Notes: generated by a model not told the origin, from the letters alone. A DNA stretch of 64,000 nt from Pseudomonas canadensis (GCF_000503215.1 NZ_AYTD01000005.1:1-64000); one strand, 5' to 3'; counted from the first letter of the stretch, positions 7,312 through 16,412 are shown. Made by a program: numbers and translations.

Positions 7312-8602
7312 GGAAGAACTCCAGCATAGCGTCGGCGTTGACGCGGTAATTGAGGTTGCCGCAATGGCCGCCCAGCGGGTAGACGGTCAAGCGATCGCCG
7401 AAGGTTTTACGCAGGAAGCCGAGGTCGCCAGGGCCGAGGATCACGTCGTCGGCGTTGTGCATGACGGCGATCTTCGGGTTGGTGTGCAGGTAGTCCTTGA
7501 GGGCATACAGGCTGACCTGGTCGATCAGTTGCAGCAGGCTGCCGCCGTCGGAACGGGCGCGCCACATTGGGATCACTTGTTCGGTGAGGTAGCAGTCGAA
7601 GTCGCACTGCAGTGCACGCTTGAGGAATGGCGTGAGGCTGGTGCCTTCGGTGATCGGGTACTTCGGCGGGATGATCAGTCCGCGGCGGTTGATCAGGTCC
7701 GAGGTAAAGGCGATGTCGGCTGCCGAGAAGCGGAACGAGGTGCCGATCAGCATGGCCATCTGTTCGTTGGTCAGGTGCTGCTTGGATTGCTGGAAGTCGT
7801 AGAGCAGGGCGTCGTTCAGGTCGATGTAGCCCTTTTGCTGGAAGTAGCGGGTCAGCTTGTTCAGCACCAGCTCATAGAAGGTGGTGGTGTTGTTGATGCC
7901 TTTCACCTCGGTCTGCACCAGCTTGTCGAGGTTGGTGATCGAGGTGTAGAGGTTGACCGGCGGGTTCAGCAACAAGACTTTCTTGAAGTTGAAACTGCGG
8001 CGCGTCTCGTCGAGCTTGCTGACGAACGCTGCATCCAGGGCACCGAGGCTGTAGCCGGTGAGGTAGAAGTCAGTCACTGGCAACGAAGCGTTCTGCGCGC
8101 GCACGGCTTGCATCACGCGGTACATGTCTTCGGCGTCTTCCTGGGTGATGCCCGGCGTGGCGAAGCGCGAGGCGGCACTGATGAAGTCGAAGCTGGTGGG
8201 CGACGACAGTTGCACCACGTGGTAGCCGGCCTGGTAATACAGCTTTTTCAGGTATTCGTTGATGCTGCTGTCGAAGCGCGCACCGGTGCCCGCGATCAGG
8301 AAGATCAGCGGCGCGGCGCGGTCCTGCTTGGCGATGCGGTAGGTGAGTTTCTTCACCGCCCAAAAGTTGTCCGGCAGGCTGAATTCGCGCTCGGGGCGCA
8401 TGTTCAGGGTGTAGTCGGACTGATTGATCTCGTCATCGCTCGGCAATTTCGGCCGAAGGTCAGGCGGCGTGGTGGCGATGGTGGCTTCAAACGGGTTGGT
8501 CAAAGGGTAGCCATAGCTGGCTTGGTCAATGTCGACGGCCAGTGCTGACGCACTCAGAAAAAGGCTGCCCAGCAAGGCAGCACAGCGCAAGGAACGGAGC
8601 AT
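7304..8602 (-). CDS. Secreted alpha/beta hydrolase, possible lipase
   Basis: A 432-residue protein with a signal peptide (LLGSLFLSASALA, cleaved near residue 22) and an alpha/beta-hydrolase core. An oxyanion-type loop FLIAGTGARF lies near 105, the nucleophile elbow GYSLG has S185, a probable acid is in NADDVILG, and the catalytic histidine is in LGGHCGNL near the C-terminus. Substrate specificity is not evident. The downstream gene encodes an MlaA-like lipid-handling protein that overlaps by 8 nt, which suggests a lipid or lipid-like substrate in the periplasm. Automatic pipelines sometimes mislabel this family as a kinase, and no kinase motif is present. AGGGA lies about 7 nt upstream of the ATG. 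Confidence 0.82.
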   Translation of the reverse strand: MLRSLRCAALLGSLFLSASALAVDIDQASYGYPLTNPFEATIATTPPDLRPKLPSDDEINQSDYTLNMRPEREFSLPDNFWAVKKLTYRIAKQDRAAPLIFLIAGTGARFDSSINEYLKKLYYQAGYHVVQLSSPTSFDFISAASRFATPGITQEDAEDMYRVMQAVRAQNASLPVTDFYLTGYSLGALDAAFVSKLDETRRSFNFKKVLLLNPPVNLYTSITNLDKLVQTEVKGINNTTTFYELVLNKLTRYFQQKGYIDLNDALLYDFQQSKQHLTNEQMAMLIGTSFRFSAADIAFTSDLINRRGLIIPPKYPITEGTSLTPFLKRALQCDFDCYLTEQVIPMWRARSDGGSLLQLIDQVSLYALKDYLHTNPKIAVMHNADDVILGPGDLGFLRKTFGDRLTVYPLGGHCGNLNYRVNADAMLEFFRG

Positions 8603-8839
8603 GACTTAATCCCTAGGAGGAAACGTACTTAATGAAGTTCGCAGGCTATGACCGCCGTCCAGTCGCCGAAGTGCCATCACGCGGCACGAAATGTCGGAAA
8701 AAAAACGTCGGAATCGGGGTAATAGTAGCCAGACGATACACTTTGCCACGCTTTGGTGAACACTAATTGTGTGTATGCGCCTTGCTAACGGCTGCCGGGG
8801 CATTAAGCTGAGCGCCGTTTTTGCCTATCGGAGTACCCC

Positions 8840-9208
8840 ATGTCCCGTCGTTTGCCGCTGATTTTGCTGCTTATTGCACTGCCGCTGTGGCTGGCCGCCA
8901 GTTACGGTGCGCGCTATGGCTTTATGGAAGATGGCCAGTGGGTGGGCCTCTGCGCGGACGAGGCGAGCCGCTGGGAATGCCAGCTGCGTTCGAACCTAGG
9001 GTTGATGATCCACTTCAAGGTGCTGGGCTGGACGGCGTTGATCACGTCGGTGCTGGCGTTTTTCGTGCCGGGTCGGGCGGGGTGGGGGTTGGCGGTGCTG
9101 GGGATGGTGTTCGGGTTGCCGGCACTGGCGTTGTACAACACCACGTTTGCGGTGTTTGCCGTGGTGATTGCGGGGTTGCGGTTGGTCAGGAAGCCCCGCG
9201 GCGCCTGA
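8840..9208 (+). CDS. Small integral membrane protein, unknown
   Basis: A 122-residue protein with an N-terminal hydrophobic segment (residues 5-20), a short periplasmic loop with two cysteines (WVGLCADEASRWECQL), and three further hydrophobic stretches. It ends in a basic tail (RLVRKPRGA). I do not recognise a characterised family. The start has GGAG about 7 nt upstream (cggagtacccc). It is divergent from the hydrolase-mlaA operon across a 237-bp spacer in which I see no clear regulatory site. A REP doublet follows its stop codon. Confidence 0.75.
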   Translation: MSRRLPLILLLIALPLWLAASYGARYGFMEDGQWVGLCADEASRWECQLRSNLGLMIHFKVLGWTALITSVLAFFVPGRAGWGLAVLGMVFGLPALALYNTTFAVFAVVIAGLRLVRKPRGA

Positions 9209-9217
9209 TAGGGCCTC

Positions 9218-9299
9218 TTCGCGAGCAAGCCCGCTCCCACATTTGACCGAGTACATCCTTGGAATGCGGTCGAATGTGGGAGCGGGCTTGCTCGCGAAA
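9218..9299. repeat. REP doublet (REPIN-like), GTGGGAGCGGGC family
   Basis: Inverted copies of TTCGCGAGCAAGCCCGCTCC and its complement flank a roughly 35-bp spacer. It is located between the convergent genes ending at 9208 and 9306. It belongs to a second REP family, distinct in sequence from the GTAGGAGCCGGC one. Confidence 0.85.
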
Positions 9300-9305
9300 G
9301 CGGTC

Positions 9306-10859
9306 TTAAGTCTTGCGTGCCCGCAAGCAGCGCCACAAGGCTGCCGTCATGAGCAGGCTCACTACCGCCCAGCCCCAAGCCTGCTGGTTCAATAACCCCT
9401 CACGGTACAACTGCGGCGCAATGCCCGCACCGATGATAAAGGCCAGCAACGCAATCTCCCGACGCGGTCCCGTCACCGGACGTATCACGTACACCAGGGC
9501 CGGCAACACCAGCGCCGCGCTCGGAAAGCTGCGGTAGCGCGGGTCGAAGACCAATGCCAGCATCATTACCGCTCCGGCAAACCCGGCAATCGCCACCAGC
9601 CAGCCTGCGCGTTGCTCCAGCCAGTTGAACGCCCGCTCACGCCAACCTTCCTGTGCACTCAAGGCCAAGGCCGCATGGGCCAGCACCAGCAGGTTCAACA
9701 CCAGCAGCAACCCAGCCCACATCCATTCATCATTGAAGCGCGCCGTCACGCGGGTCAGCTCGGCCCAGGTGCCAATGGAGCAGGCCGCAACGGCGCCCAA
9801 CAACGGCAGGGCAAGCGCGGCACGCGCGCTGCGTACTCGACCACCCAATGCGAGGGTGCCCAGCAGGATAATCCCGCCGACGCCCAACCACAGCGGCCAG
9901 TACGGCACATTGGTCACCGGCCCGGCGAGGATGCCCTTGTCCTGGCGATCGGCATCAAACAGGCCCCAGTAACCACCCACGGCGCCTTCACTGGCACGCT
10001 TCCACGGCTGGTCAAAGGCTTCGATCAGGTTGTAACGCCAGCCATTGGCCTCGGCCATGGCCACGAAGCCGCGCATGAACTTGGCTTCATTAACCCGGCT
10101 CGGCACGGCCGTTTCGCGCTGGCGGCCTTCGCTTGGCCAGCCGGTTTCACCGATGAGTATGTCCTTGGGCGCAAACTTGTTGCCGAAGGTCTGGCGCACA
10201 TCGCCCACGTGCTTGAGGGCCTGGTCGATGCCCGACGGGTCATCTTCCCAGTAAGGCAACAGGTGGATGGTCAGGAAATCCACCGCCGGGGCGATTTCCG
10301 GGTGCTGCAGCCAGAACTCCCACACATCCGCGTAGGTCACAGGCTGCTTGATCTGGCTCTTGACCGTCTGGATCAGCGCCACCAGCTGCTTGGCGGTCAC
10401 TTCCTTGCGTAGCAATGCTTCGTTGCCGACGATCACCGAGGTTACGACATCCGGGTGGGCGTTGGCCGATGCGATCAATTCGTTGATTTCTTTTGCGGTC
10501 GCCACCGGGTCACTGCTGACCCAGGCCCCGGCCATTACCTTCAGCCCGTGCTTGCGCGCCATGTCCGGCAAGGCTTCCAGGCCGGTCATAGAGTAAGTGC
10601 GAATGCACTCGAAGCGAGTGGCCAGCAGGGCGAGATCAGCGTCCATGCGCTCCGGACGCAGCGTGAATGGCTGGTCGAACGGCGATTGGTCTTTATCGAA
10701 CGGTGTATAGGACGCGCAATGCATCTTGTGCGTGGCGCTGGCGACGTCGGGCAGCACCACGGGCCGGCCGAGGCCATACCAGTAAGCGAACAGGGCCAGC
10801 AGGCCGAGGATCAAGGCGAAGCAATAGGGCAGGGCAGGGAAGCGGGCAGTCGCGGGCAT
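9306..10859 (-). CDS. Glycosyl hydrolase 17-type beta-glucan enzyme, membrane bound
   Basis: About 517 residues: a TM anchor at 11-30, a periplasmic GH17-type (beta/alpha)8 domain (about 45-290), then six or seven membrane helices. The acid/base glutamate is E147 in VGNEALL, and the nucleophile is E238 in IGETGWPSEG. Proteins of this architecture in pseudomonads are annotated as beta-(1,6)-glucan synthases, related to the transglycosylase half of cyclic or osmoregulated periplasmic glucan machinery. Whether it hydrolyses or transfers glucan cannot be told from the sequence. An alternative start at 10892 would add 11 residues (MRAFALPDKPT). Neither start has a strong Shine-Dalgarno. Confidence 0.85.
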   Translation of the reverse strand: MPATARFPALPYCFALILGLLALFAYWYGLGRPVVLPDVASATHKMHCASYTPFDKDQSPFDQPFTLRPERMDADLALLATRFECIRTYSMTGLEALPDMARKHGLKVMAGAWVSSDPVATAKEINELIASANAHPDVVTSVIVGNEALLRKEVTAKQLVALIQTVKSQIKQPVTYADVWEFWLQHPEIAPAVDFLTIHLLPYWEDDPSGIDQALKHVGDVRQTFGNKFAPKDILIGETGWPSEGRQRETAVPSRVNEAKFMRGFVAMAEANGWRYNLIEAFDQPWKRASEGAVGGYWGLFDADRQDKGILAGPVTNVPYWPLWLGVGGIILLGTLALGGRVRSARAALALPLLGAVAACSIGTWAELTRVTARFNDEWMWAGLLLVLNLLVLAHAALALSAQEGWRERAFNWLEQRAGWLVAIAGFAGAVMMLALVFDPRYRSFPSAALVLPALVYVIRPVTGPRREIALLAFIIGAGIAPQLYREGLLNQQAWGWAVVSLLMTAALWRCLRARKT

Positions 10860-10970
10860 GGTCGGCTTATCTGGAAGAGCAAAGGCGCGCATCTTACCCG
10901 GATTTGGCCCGACTCAGTGGGGCTGCATAATTTTGACATGCAAAGTTCGGGCGGGATTTTGGCGTCAAGT

Positions 10971-11022
10971 CCTACAAAACATCCTACTGGCGATGTGATG
11001 TCGTTCCTTGCTTGTAGGATGT
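10971..11022. promoter_or_regulatory. TCCTAC direct/inverted repeat cluster in 332-bp spacer
   Basis: The spacer between the glucan enzyme (start 10859) and the betaine-binding protein (start 11192) has no gene I can support. It carries TCCTAC twice (10970-10975 and 10982-10987) and an inverted copy, so that ACATCCTAC at 10979-10987 faces GTAGGATGT at 11014-11022. This could be an operator or a stem-loop leader. No assignment is possible. Confidence 0.4.
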
Positions 11023-11191
11023 CGCTGACAGAGCAGGTCCAACACCCGAGCAGGTTGATGATCGAAGTGTCAGTACTCCGCTGACGGCGCACTACCGTGA
11101 TCGATGCGCGTGAAGGGGGCGCGGTGCACCACATAACAACAGGTTGACGTCGCTCGGCATCCGCCGGGCGCAGCACTTTCGGGGAAGTACT

Positions 11192-12043
11192 ATGAAGATG
11201 CGACGACTCTTGGGCGCAGCTGCCACTCTGGTAGTTGCGATGAGCTCCACACTGGCCAGCGCCGACAGCAAGACCCTGAGCATCGGCTATGTGGACGGCT
11301 GGTCCGACAGCGTGGCTACCACCCACGTGGCGGCAGAAGTGATCAAGGCCAAGCTCGGTTATGACGTGAAACTGCAAGCCGTCGCCACCGGGATCATGTG
11401 GCAGGGCGTTGCCACCGGCAAGCTCGACGCCATGCTCTCCGCCTGGCTGCCGGTCACCCACGGTGAGTACTGGGCCAAGAACAAGGACAAGGTGGTCGAC
11501 TACGGCCCCAACTTCAAGGACGCGAAGATCGGCCTGATCGTACCGGAGTACGTCAAGGCCAAGTCCATCGAAGACCTCAAGACCGACACCACCTTCAAGA
11601 ACAAGATCGTCGGCATCGACGCAGGTTCTGGCGTGATGCTCAAGACCGATGAAGCGATCAAGCAATACGGCCTCGATTACAAGCTGCAAGCCAGCTCGGG
11701 CGCGGCGATGATCGCCGAGCTGACCCGTGCCGAAGACAAACAGGAATCCATTGCGGTCACCGGTTGGGTGCCACACTGGATGTTCGCCAAGTGGAAACTG
11801 CGTTTCCTGGACGATCCAAAAGGGATTTATGGTGCTGCTGAAACCGTCAACAGCATCGGCAGCAAGGGCCTGGAGAAGAAAGCGCCGGAAGTCGCGGCCT
11901 TCTTGAAGAAATTCCAATGGGCCTCCAAGGATGAAATCGGCGAAGTCATGCTGGCGATTCAAGAAGGCGCCAAGCCTGATGCCGCCGCCAAGGATTGGGT
12001 CGCCAAGCACCCTGAGCGTGTCGCCGAGTGGACCGGTAAATAA
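11192..12043 (+). CDS. Glycine betaine/choline-type ABC substrate-binding protein
   Basis: A 283-residue periplasmic binding protein of the OpuAC family, with a Sec signal peptide (RRLLGAAATLVVAMSSTLASA, residues 3-23). Tryptophans typical of the aromatic box for quaternary ammonium ligands are in GYVDGWSDSV, GIMWQGVA, LSAWLPVTHGEYW and TGWVPHWMF. ATG 11192, with GGGGAAG 5 nt upstream, is chosen over the longer ORF starting at 11144. No permease or ATPase gene is adjacent, so it probably feeds a betaine/carnitine/choline transporter core encoded elsewhere, as known for pseudomonad CbcWV with several binding proteins. A terminator follows. Confidence 0.9.
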   Translation: MKMRRLLGAAATLVVAMSSTLASADSKTLSIGYVDGWSDSVATTHVAAEVIKAKLGYDVKLQAVATGIMWQGVATGKLDAMLSAWLPVTHGEYWAKNKDKVVDYGPNFKDAKIGLIVPEYVKAKSIEDLKTDTTFKNKIVGIDAGSGVMLKTDEAIKQYGLDYKLQASSGAAMIAELTRAEDKQESIAVTGWVPHWMFAKWKLRFLDDPKGIYGAAETVNSIGSKGLEKKAPEVAAFLKKFQWASKDEIGEVMLAIQEGAKPDAAAKDWVAKHPERVAEWTGK

Positions 12044-12071
12044 CACCCGAAGCGTCTAGACAGCACCTTGC

Positions 12072-12113
12072 AAGCCCGCCTGGCGTTTTCGTCAGGCGGG
12101 CTTTGTCGTTTTT
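12072..12113 (+). terminator. Rho-independent terminator after betaine-binding protein
   Basis: An 11-bp stem AAGCCCGCCTG / CAGGCGGGCTT with a roughly 10-nt loop, followed by TGTCGTTTTT. It lies 28 bp after the stop codon. Confidence 0.88.
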
Positions 12114-12186
12114 GTGCCAAAGGCTGTCAATTCGATCAGTTCAAAACTGGCGACAACGCCTATGTCGTTCTAATACTAAGGTCGTC

Positions 12187-12202
12187 TGGAACCCTTTGTG
12201 CA
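12187..12202 (+). promoter_or_regulatory. Candidate sigma-54 promoter for yjcH-actP
   Basis: TGGAACCCTTTGTGCA has the GG-N10-GC spacing of -24/-12 elements and matches most of the TGGCAC-N5-TTGC consensus. It lies 59 bp upstream of yjcH. It could be coincidental, since two consensus positions differ. Confidence 0.3.
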
Positions 12203-12225
12203 GCCGCATACAGTGGATACGTTCC

Positions 12226-12261
12226 AATAATAAAAAAGCTGTGCTGCGAGGATAAAAACAA
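12226..12261 (+). promoter_or_regulatory. Two Hfq/Crc (CA) motifs in the yjcH leader
   Basis: AATAATAAAAAA (12226-12237) and AAAAACAA (12254-12261) both match AAnAAnAA. The second overlaps the yjcH start codon and the first lies just upstream of the ribosome-binding region (AGGA at about 12249). This is the pattern expected for Hfq/Crc translational repression of a secondary carbon source transporter. Inference from motif and position. Confidence 0.45.
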
Positions 12262-12572
12262 TGAACGACAGCATTTACCTCTCGATTCAAAACAGCCCGC
12301 GTTTCAAGGAGCTGGTGAGAAAAAGGGAAAGGTTCGCCTGGATTCTCTCGGCGATCATGCTAGGGCTTTACTCCGCTTTCATCCTGTTGATCGCCTACGG
12401 GCCACAAGTACTGGGGGCCAAGATCAGCCCCGGCTCGTCGATTACCTGGGGCATTCCCCTGGGCGTCGGGCTGATTGTGTCCGCCTTCATCCTGACCGGC
12501 ATCTACGTGCGCCGGGCCAATGGCGAGTTTGACGACCTGAACAATGCGATTCTCAAGGAGGCTGCGCAATGA
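12261..12572 (+). CDS. yjcH: DUF485 (YjcH-like) inner membrane protein
   Basis: A 103-residue protein with two transmembrane helices (about residues 27-49 and 60-83) and the DUF485 signature near the N-terminus ([18 protein letters not shown]). It is the usual partner of the acetate permease ActP, encoded immediately upstream with a 4-nt ATGA overlap as seen here. Its exact role in acetate uptake is not established. Confidence 0.93.
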   Translation: MNDSIYLSIQNSPRFKELVRKRERFAWILSAIMLGLYSAFILLIAYGPQVLGAKISPGSSITWGIPLGVGLIVSAFILTGIYVRRANGEFDDLNNAILKEAAQ

Positions 12573-14227
12573 TCCGGCGTCTACTGGCAATATTCGGCGC
12601 TTCGCTCTTTGCCCCGGCCGTTTGGGCGGCGGATGCATTGACCGGTGAAGTGCACAAGCAACCCCTGAACGTTTCGGCCATCGTGATGTTCGTCGCGTTT
12701 GTCGGCGCCACCCTGTGCATCACCTACTGGGCCTCCAAGCGCAACAAATCGGCGGCCGACTACTATGCGGCCGGCGGCAAGATCACCGGTTTCCAGAACG
12801 GCCTGGCGATTGCCGGTGACTACATGTCGGCGGCGTCCTTCCTGGGGATTTCCGCGCTGGTCTACACCTCTGGTTATGACGGCCTGATCTACTCGATCGG
12901 CTTCCTGGTGGGCTGGCCGATCATTCTGTTCCTGATCGCCGAGCGCCTGCGTAACCTGGGCAAGTACACCTTTGCCGACGTGGCGTCCTATCGCTTGGGC
13001 CAGACCCAGATTCGCAGCCTCTCGGCCTGTGGCTCGCTGGTGGTGGTGGCGTTCTACCTGATCGCGCAGATGGTCGGTGCGGGCAAGCTGATTCAGCTGC
13101 TGTTCGGCCTGGACTACCATGTTGCGGTGATCCTGGTCGGTATCTTGATGGTGATGTATGTACTGTTCGGCGGCATGCTGGCGACCACCTGGGTACAGAT
13201 CATCAAGGCTGTATTGCTGCTGTCCGGTGCATCGTTCATGGCACTGATGGTGATGAAGCACGTCAACTTCGACTTCAATGCCCTGTTCTCCGAGGCGATC
13301 AAGGTTCACCCTAAAGGTGAGGCGATCATGAGCCCCGGCGGCTTGGTGAAAGACCCGATTTCCGCGTTCTCCCTCGGGCTTGCGCTGATGTTCGGTACGG
13401 CTGGCCTGCCACACATCCTGATGCGCTTCTTTACCGTCAGCGACGCTAAAGAAGCGCGTAAGAGCGTGTTCTACGCCACCGGTTTCATCGGTTACTTCTA
13501 CATCCTGACCTTCATCATCGGCTTTGGCGCGATCCTGCTGGTCAGCACCAACCCGGCGTTCAAGGATGCGGCAGGCGCCTTGCTGGGCGGCAACAACATG
13601 GCGGCGGTGCACCTGGCCAACGCGGTGGGTGGCAGTATCTTCCTGGGCTTCATCTCGGCCGTGGCCTTCGCCACCATCCTCGCGGTGGTTGCCGGCTTGA
13701 CCCTGGCCGGTGCGTCGGCGGTGTCCCATGACCTGTACGCCAGCGTGATCAAGAAAGGCAAGGCCAACGACAAGGATGAGATTCGCGTTTCGAAAATCAC
13801 CACCGTTGCCTTGGGCGTCCTGGCGATTGGCCTGGGTATCCTGTTCGAAAGCCAGAACATCGCGTTCATGGTTGGCCTGGCGTTCTCCATTGCCGCCAGC
13901 TGTAACTTCCCGGTGCTGCTGCTTTCCATGTACTGGAAAAACCTCACCACTCGTGGCGCAATGATTGGCGGCTGGCTGGGCTTGATCAGTGCCGTTGGCC
14001 TGATGGTGCTGGGCCCGACCATCTGGGTCTCGATCCTGCACCATGAAAAAGCCATCTTCCCTTATGAGTACCCGGCGCTGTTCTCGATGATCATTGCGTT
14101 CGTCGGCATCTGGTTCTTCTCCATTACCGACAAGTCGGCGGCGGCAGAGAAAGAGCGTGCGCTGTACTTCCCGCAGTTTGTGCGTTCGCAAACTGGCCTG
14201 GGGTCGAGTGGGGCGGTTTCTCACTAA
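12569..14227 (+). CDS. actP: Cation/acetate symporter
   Basis: A 552-residue sodium:solute symporter family (SSS) permease for acetate and other short monocarboxylates. It has a cleavable-looking N-terminal segment ([14 protein letters not shown]) and about 13 membrane helices. The conserved [19 protein letters not shown] segment and the [15 protein letters not shown] signature are near residues 65-100. E. coli ActP is nearly the same length. It overlaps yjcH by 4 nt, giving translational coupling. No acs gene is adjacent. Likely control is through the CA motifs and the possible sigma-54 promoter upstream of yjcH. Confidence 0.95.
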   Translation: MIRRLLAIFGASLFAPAVWAADALTGEVHKQPLNVSAIVMFVAFVGATLCITYWASKRNKSAADYYAAGGKITGFQNGLAIAGDYMSAASFLGISALVYTSGYDGLIYSIGFLVGWPIILFLIAERLRNLGKYTFADVASYRLGQTQIRSLSACGSLVVVAFYLIAQMVGAGKLIQLLFGLDYHVAVILVGILMVMYVLFGGMLATTWVQIIKAVLLLSGASFMALMVMKHVNFDFNALFSEAIKVHPKGEAIMSPGGLVKDPISAFSLGLALMFGTAGLPHILMRFFTVSDAKEARKSVFYATGFIGYFYILTFIIGFGAILLVSTNPAFKDAAGALLGGNNMAAVHLANAVGGSIFLGFISAVAFATILAVVAGLTLAGASAVSHDLYASVIKKGKANDKDEIRVSKITTVALGVLAIGLGILFESQNIAFMVGLAFSIAASCNFPVLLLSMYWKNLTTRGAMIGGWLGLISAVGLMVLGPTIWVSILHHEKAIFPYEYPALFSMIIAFVGIWFFSITDKSAAAEKERALYFPQFVRSQTGLGSSGAVSH

Positions 14228-14246
14228 GGTTGTAGCTGGATAGGAA

Positions 14247-14279
14247 AATACCCCGGTCGAAAGGCCGGGGTATTTTTTT
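14247..14279 (+). terminator. Rho-independent terminator after actP
   Basis: Stem AATACCCCGG / CCGGGGTATT with a short loop, followed by seven Ts, 20 bp downstream of the actP stop. Confidence 0.92.
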
Positions 14280-14329
14280 GTCTATAAATTAGGGATTGAT
14301 CTGACAAAACTGTTTCTCAAATCCTGCAC

Positions 14330-14364
14330 AAATAAAAACGGCCTCCACTAAGGGAGGCCGTTTT
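14330..14364 (-). terminator. Rho-independent terminator after gltA
   Basis: A 12-bp stem AAAACGGCCTCC / GGAGGCCGTTTT with a 6-nt loop. The minus strand reads into CGTTTTTATT. It lies 20 bp past the gltA stop. Confidence 0.92.
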
Positions 14365-14383
14365 CAGTGCAACTAAGCGATGC

Positions 14384-15673
14384 TTACTTGCGATCTTCCA
14401 GCTGGGTGATGTCACGCGACTCGTAGCCGGTGTACAGCTGGCGCGGGCGGCCAATCTTGTACGGGCTGGAGAGCATTTCTTTCCAGTGGGAGATCCAGCC
14501 CACGGTCCGCGCCAGGGCGAAGATCACGGTGAACATGCTGGTTGGAATGCCGATTGCCTTGAGGATGATCCCCGAGTAGAAGTCGACGTTCGGGTACAGC
14601 GAGCGTTCGATGAAGTACGGGTCGGTCAAGGCGATCTCTTCCAGGCGCATGGCCAGTTCGAGTTGCGGATCGTTCTTGATGCCCAGTTCCTTCAACACTT
14701 CGTCGCAGGTCTGCTTCATCACGGTGGCGCGTGGGTCGCGGTTCTTGTAGACGCGGTGACCGAAGCCCATCAACTTGAACGGATCGTTCTTGTCTTTGGC
14801 CTTGGCGATGAACTTGTCGATGTTCGAGACATCGCCGATTTCATCGAGCATGGTCAATACGGCTTCGTTCGCACCGCCGTGGGCAGGGCCCCAGAGTGCG
14901 GCGATACCGGCGGCGATACAGGCGAACGGGTTGGCACCCGAAGAACCTGCCAGGCGGACGGTGGAGGTGGAGGCGTTCTGCTCGTGGTCGGCGTGGAGGA
15001 TGAAGATCCGGTCCATGGCCTTGGCAAGCGTCGGGCTGATCGGTTTGATCTCGCACGGCGTGTTGAACATCATGTGCAGGAAGTTTTCCGCGTACGTCAG
15101 GTCGTTGCGCGGGTACATCATGGGTTGACCCATGGAGTACTTGTAAACCATTGCGGCCAGGGTCGGCATCTTGGCAACCAGGCGGATCGCGGAGATTTCG
15201 CGATGCTGCGGGTTATTGATGTCGAGGGAGTCGTGATAGAAGGCCGACAGGGCGCCGACCACGCCGCACATAACGGCCATCGGGTGGGCGTCGCGACGGA
15301 AGCCGTTGAAGAAGGTCTTCAACTGCTCGTGAACCATGGTGTGGTTCTTCACGGTGCTGACGAACTGGGCTTTTTGCTCGGCTGTTGGCAGCTCGCCATT
15401 TAGCAGCAGGTAGCAGGTTTCCAGGTAGTCCGATTTCTCAGCCAGTTGCTCGATCGGGTAGCCGCGATGAAGCAGAATGCCATTATCACCGTCGATATAG
15501 GTGATCTTCGACTCGCAAGAGGCGGTCGACATGAAGCCTGGGTCGAATGTGAAACGGCCCGTGGCCGTCAGGCCCCGTACGTCGATAACATCGGGACCAA
15601 CGGTGCCGGTTAAAATGGGCAGCTCGACGGGGGCTGCGCCCTCGATGATCAACTGCGCTTTTTTGTCAGCCAT
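14384..15673 (-). CDS. gltA: Citrate synthase (type II)
   Basis: Condenses oxaloacetate and acetyl-CoA to citrate at TCA-cycle entry. The 429 residues match the hexameric, NADH-sensitive Gram-negative type. Catalytic residues are visible in [10 protein letters not shown], in the [11 protein letters not shown] histidine loop, and in [12 protein letters not shown] with the aspartate further on. It starts at 15673, with AGGAGGCC just upstream on the minus strand. It is transcribed away from sdhC, with a well-formed sigma-70 promoter 60-85 bp upstream and its own terminator, so it is monocistronic. Confidence 0.98.
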   Translation of the reverse strand: MADKKAQLIIEGAAPVELPILTGTVGPDVIDVRGLTATGRFTFDPGFMSTASCESKITYIDGDNGILLHRGYPIEQLAEKSDYLETCYLLLNGELPTAEQKAQFVSTVKNHTMVHEQLKTFFNGFRRDAHPMAVMCGVVGALSAFYHDSLDINNPQHREISAIRLVAKMPTLAAMVYKYSMGQPMMYPRNDLTYAENFLHMMFNTPCEIKPISPTLAKAMDRIFILHADHEQNASTSTVRLAGSSGANPFACIAAGIAALWGPAHGGANEAVLTMLDEIGDVSNIDKFIAKAKDKNDPFKLMGFGHRVYKNRDPRATVMKQTCDEVLKELGIKNDPQLELAMRLEEIALTDPYFIERSLYPNVDFYSGIILKAIGIPTSMFTVIFALARTVGWISHWKEMLSSPYKIGRPRQLYTGYESRDITQLEDRK

Positions 15674-15731
15674 GTGGCCTCCTATTTATGCTTCAAATCA
15701 TCAGACAGACCCCCCACGCAGGGCCCGCACC

Positions 15732-15759
15732 ACTATATTGATATAAATCCAGATGTCAA
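15732..15759 (-). promoter_or_regulatory. Sigma-70 promoter of gltA
   Basis: On the minus strand, TTGACA (15759-15754), a 16-bp spacer and TATAGT (15737-15732) form a near-consensus promoter about 60 bp upstream of the gltA start. It sits in the 364-bp gltA/sdhC spacer, which contains no gene I can support. Confidence 0.75.
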
Positions 15760-15873
15760 TTTGCCTAAAGTCTTGCAGCAGAAGGCTTTAACCGTACTTT
15801 TTCCTCGAAATTGCCTGCCATTTACGCCTTTTATTCCCCCAGCGCAATCCGCTATTAGGGTGAGGAGTGCGCG

Positions 15874-15902
15874 TTGTCATTAGTAACCTAACTGTCTATA
15901 CT
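15874..15902 (+). promoter_or_regulatory. Sigma-70 promoter of the sdh operon
   Basis: TTGTCA (15874-15879), a 17-bp spacer and TATACT (15897-15902) make a strong promoter, leaving a leader of roughly 130 nt before sdhC. The rest of the 364-bp gltA/sdhC spacer shows no further motif that I recognise. Confidence 0.7.
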
Positions 15903-16037
15903 CGGCCACCGACCGCCAAGGGCTTTTGGGCTTGCTTTCATTGGGGGTCGCACTCCCTGGGTGGTGCTTACCTGACCAGTGCACTCCCCAACAACTTTGC
16001 CCTGATTGTTAGGGGCTCTTCAGTGTGAAAAAAAGCC

Positions 16038-16412
16038 GTGAATAGCCAACGACCTGTAAACCTAGACCTAAGGACCATCAAACTCCCCATCACCGGCGTT
16101 ACGTCGTTCCTGCACCGTGTTTCCGGCATCATCCTGTTCCTGGGCTTGGGCATCATGCTTTATGCATTGAGCAAATCCCTGGGTTCCGAGGAAGGATACG
16201 CCGAGGTGAAGGCATGCTTGACCAGCCCGCTGGCCAAGTTCGTAGCATGGGGCCTCCTGTCTTCTCTTCTGTATCACCTGGTAGCCGGTGTGCGCCACTT
16301 GATCATGGACATGGGCATCGGTGAGACGCTGGAAGGCGGCCGCCTGGGCTCGAAAATCATCATCGCCATTTCCGTGGTGCTGATCGTTCTGGCAGGAGTT
16401 TGGATATGGTAA
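16038..16412 (+). CDS. sdhC: Succinate dehydrogenase cytochrome b556 subunit
   Basis: A 124-residue membrane anchor subunit of complex II. The family motif RPVNLDLRTIKLPITG is followed by HRVSGIILF and three TM helices (about 25-45, 68-88 and 103-122). A heme or quinone-site histidine lies in SLLYHLVAGVRHLIMD. The only in-frame start compatible with this N-terminus is GTG 16038, because an in-frame TGA lies at 16026. The nearest good Shine-Dalgarno (AGGGG, 16011-16015) is instead ideally spaced for GTG 16025, which opens a six-codon frame across a run of seven As. The exact start is therefore uncertain. Confidence 0.93.
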   Translation: MNSQRPVNLDLRTIKLPITGVTSFLHRVSGIILFLGLGIMLYALSKSLGSEEGYAEVKACLTSPLAKFVAWGLLSSLLYHLVAGVRHLIMDMGIGETLEGGRLGSKIIIAISVVLIVLAGVWIW

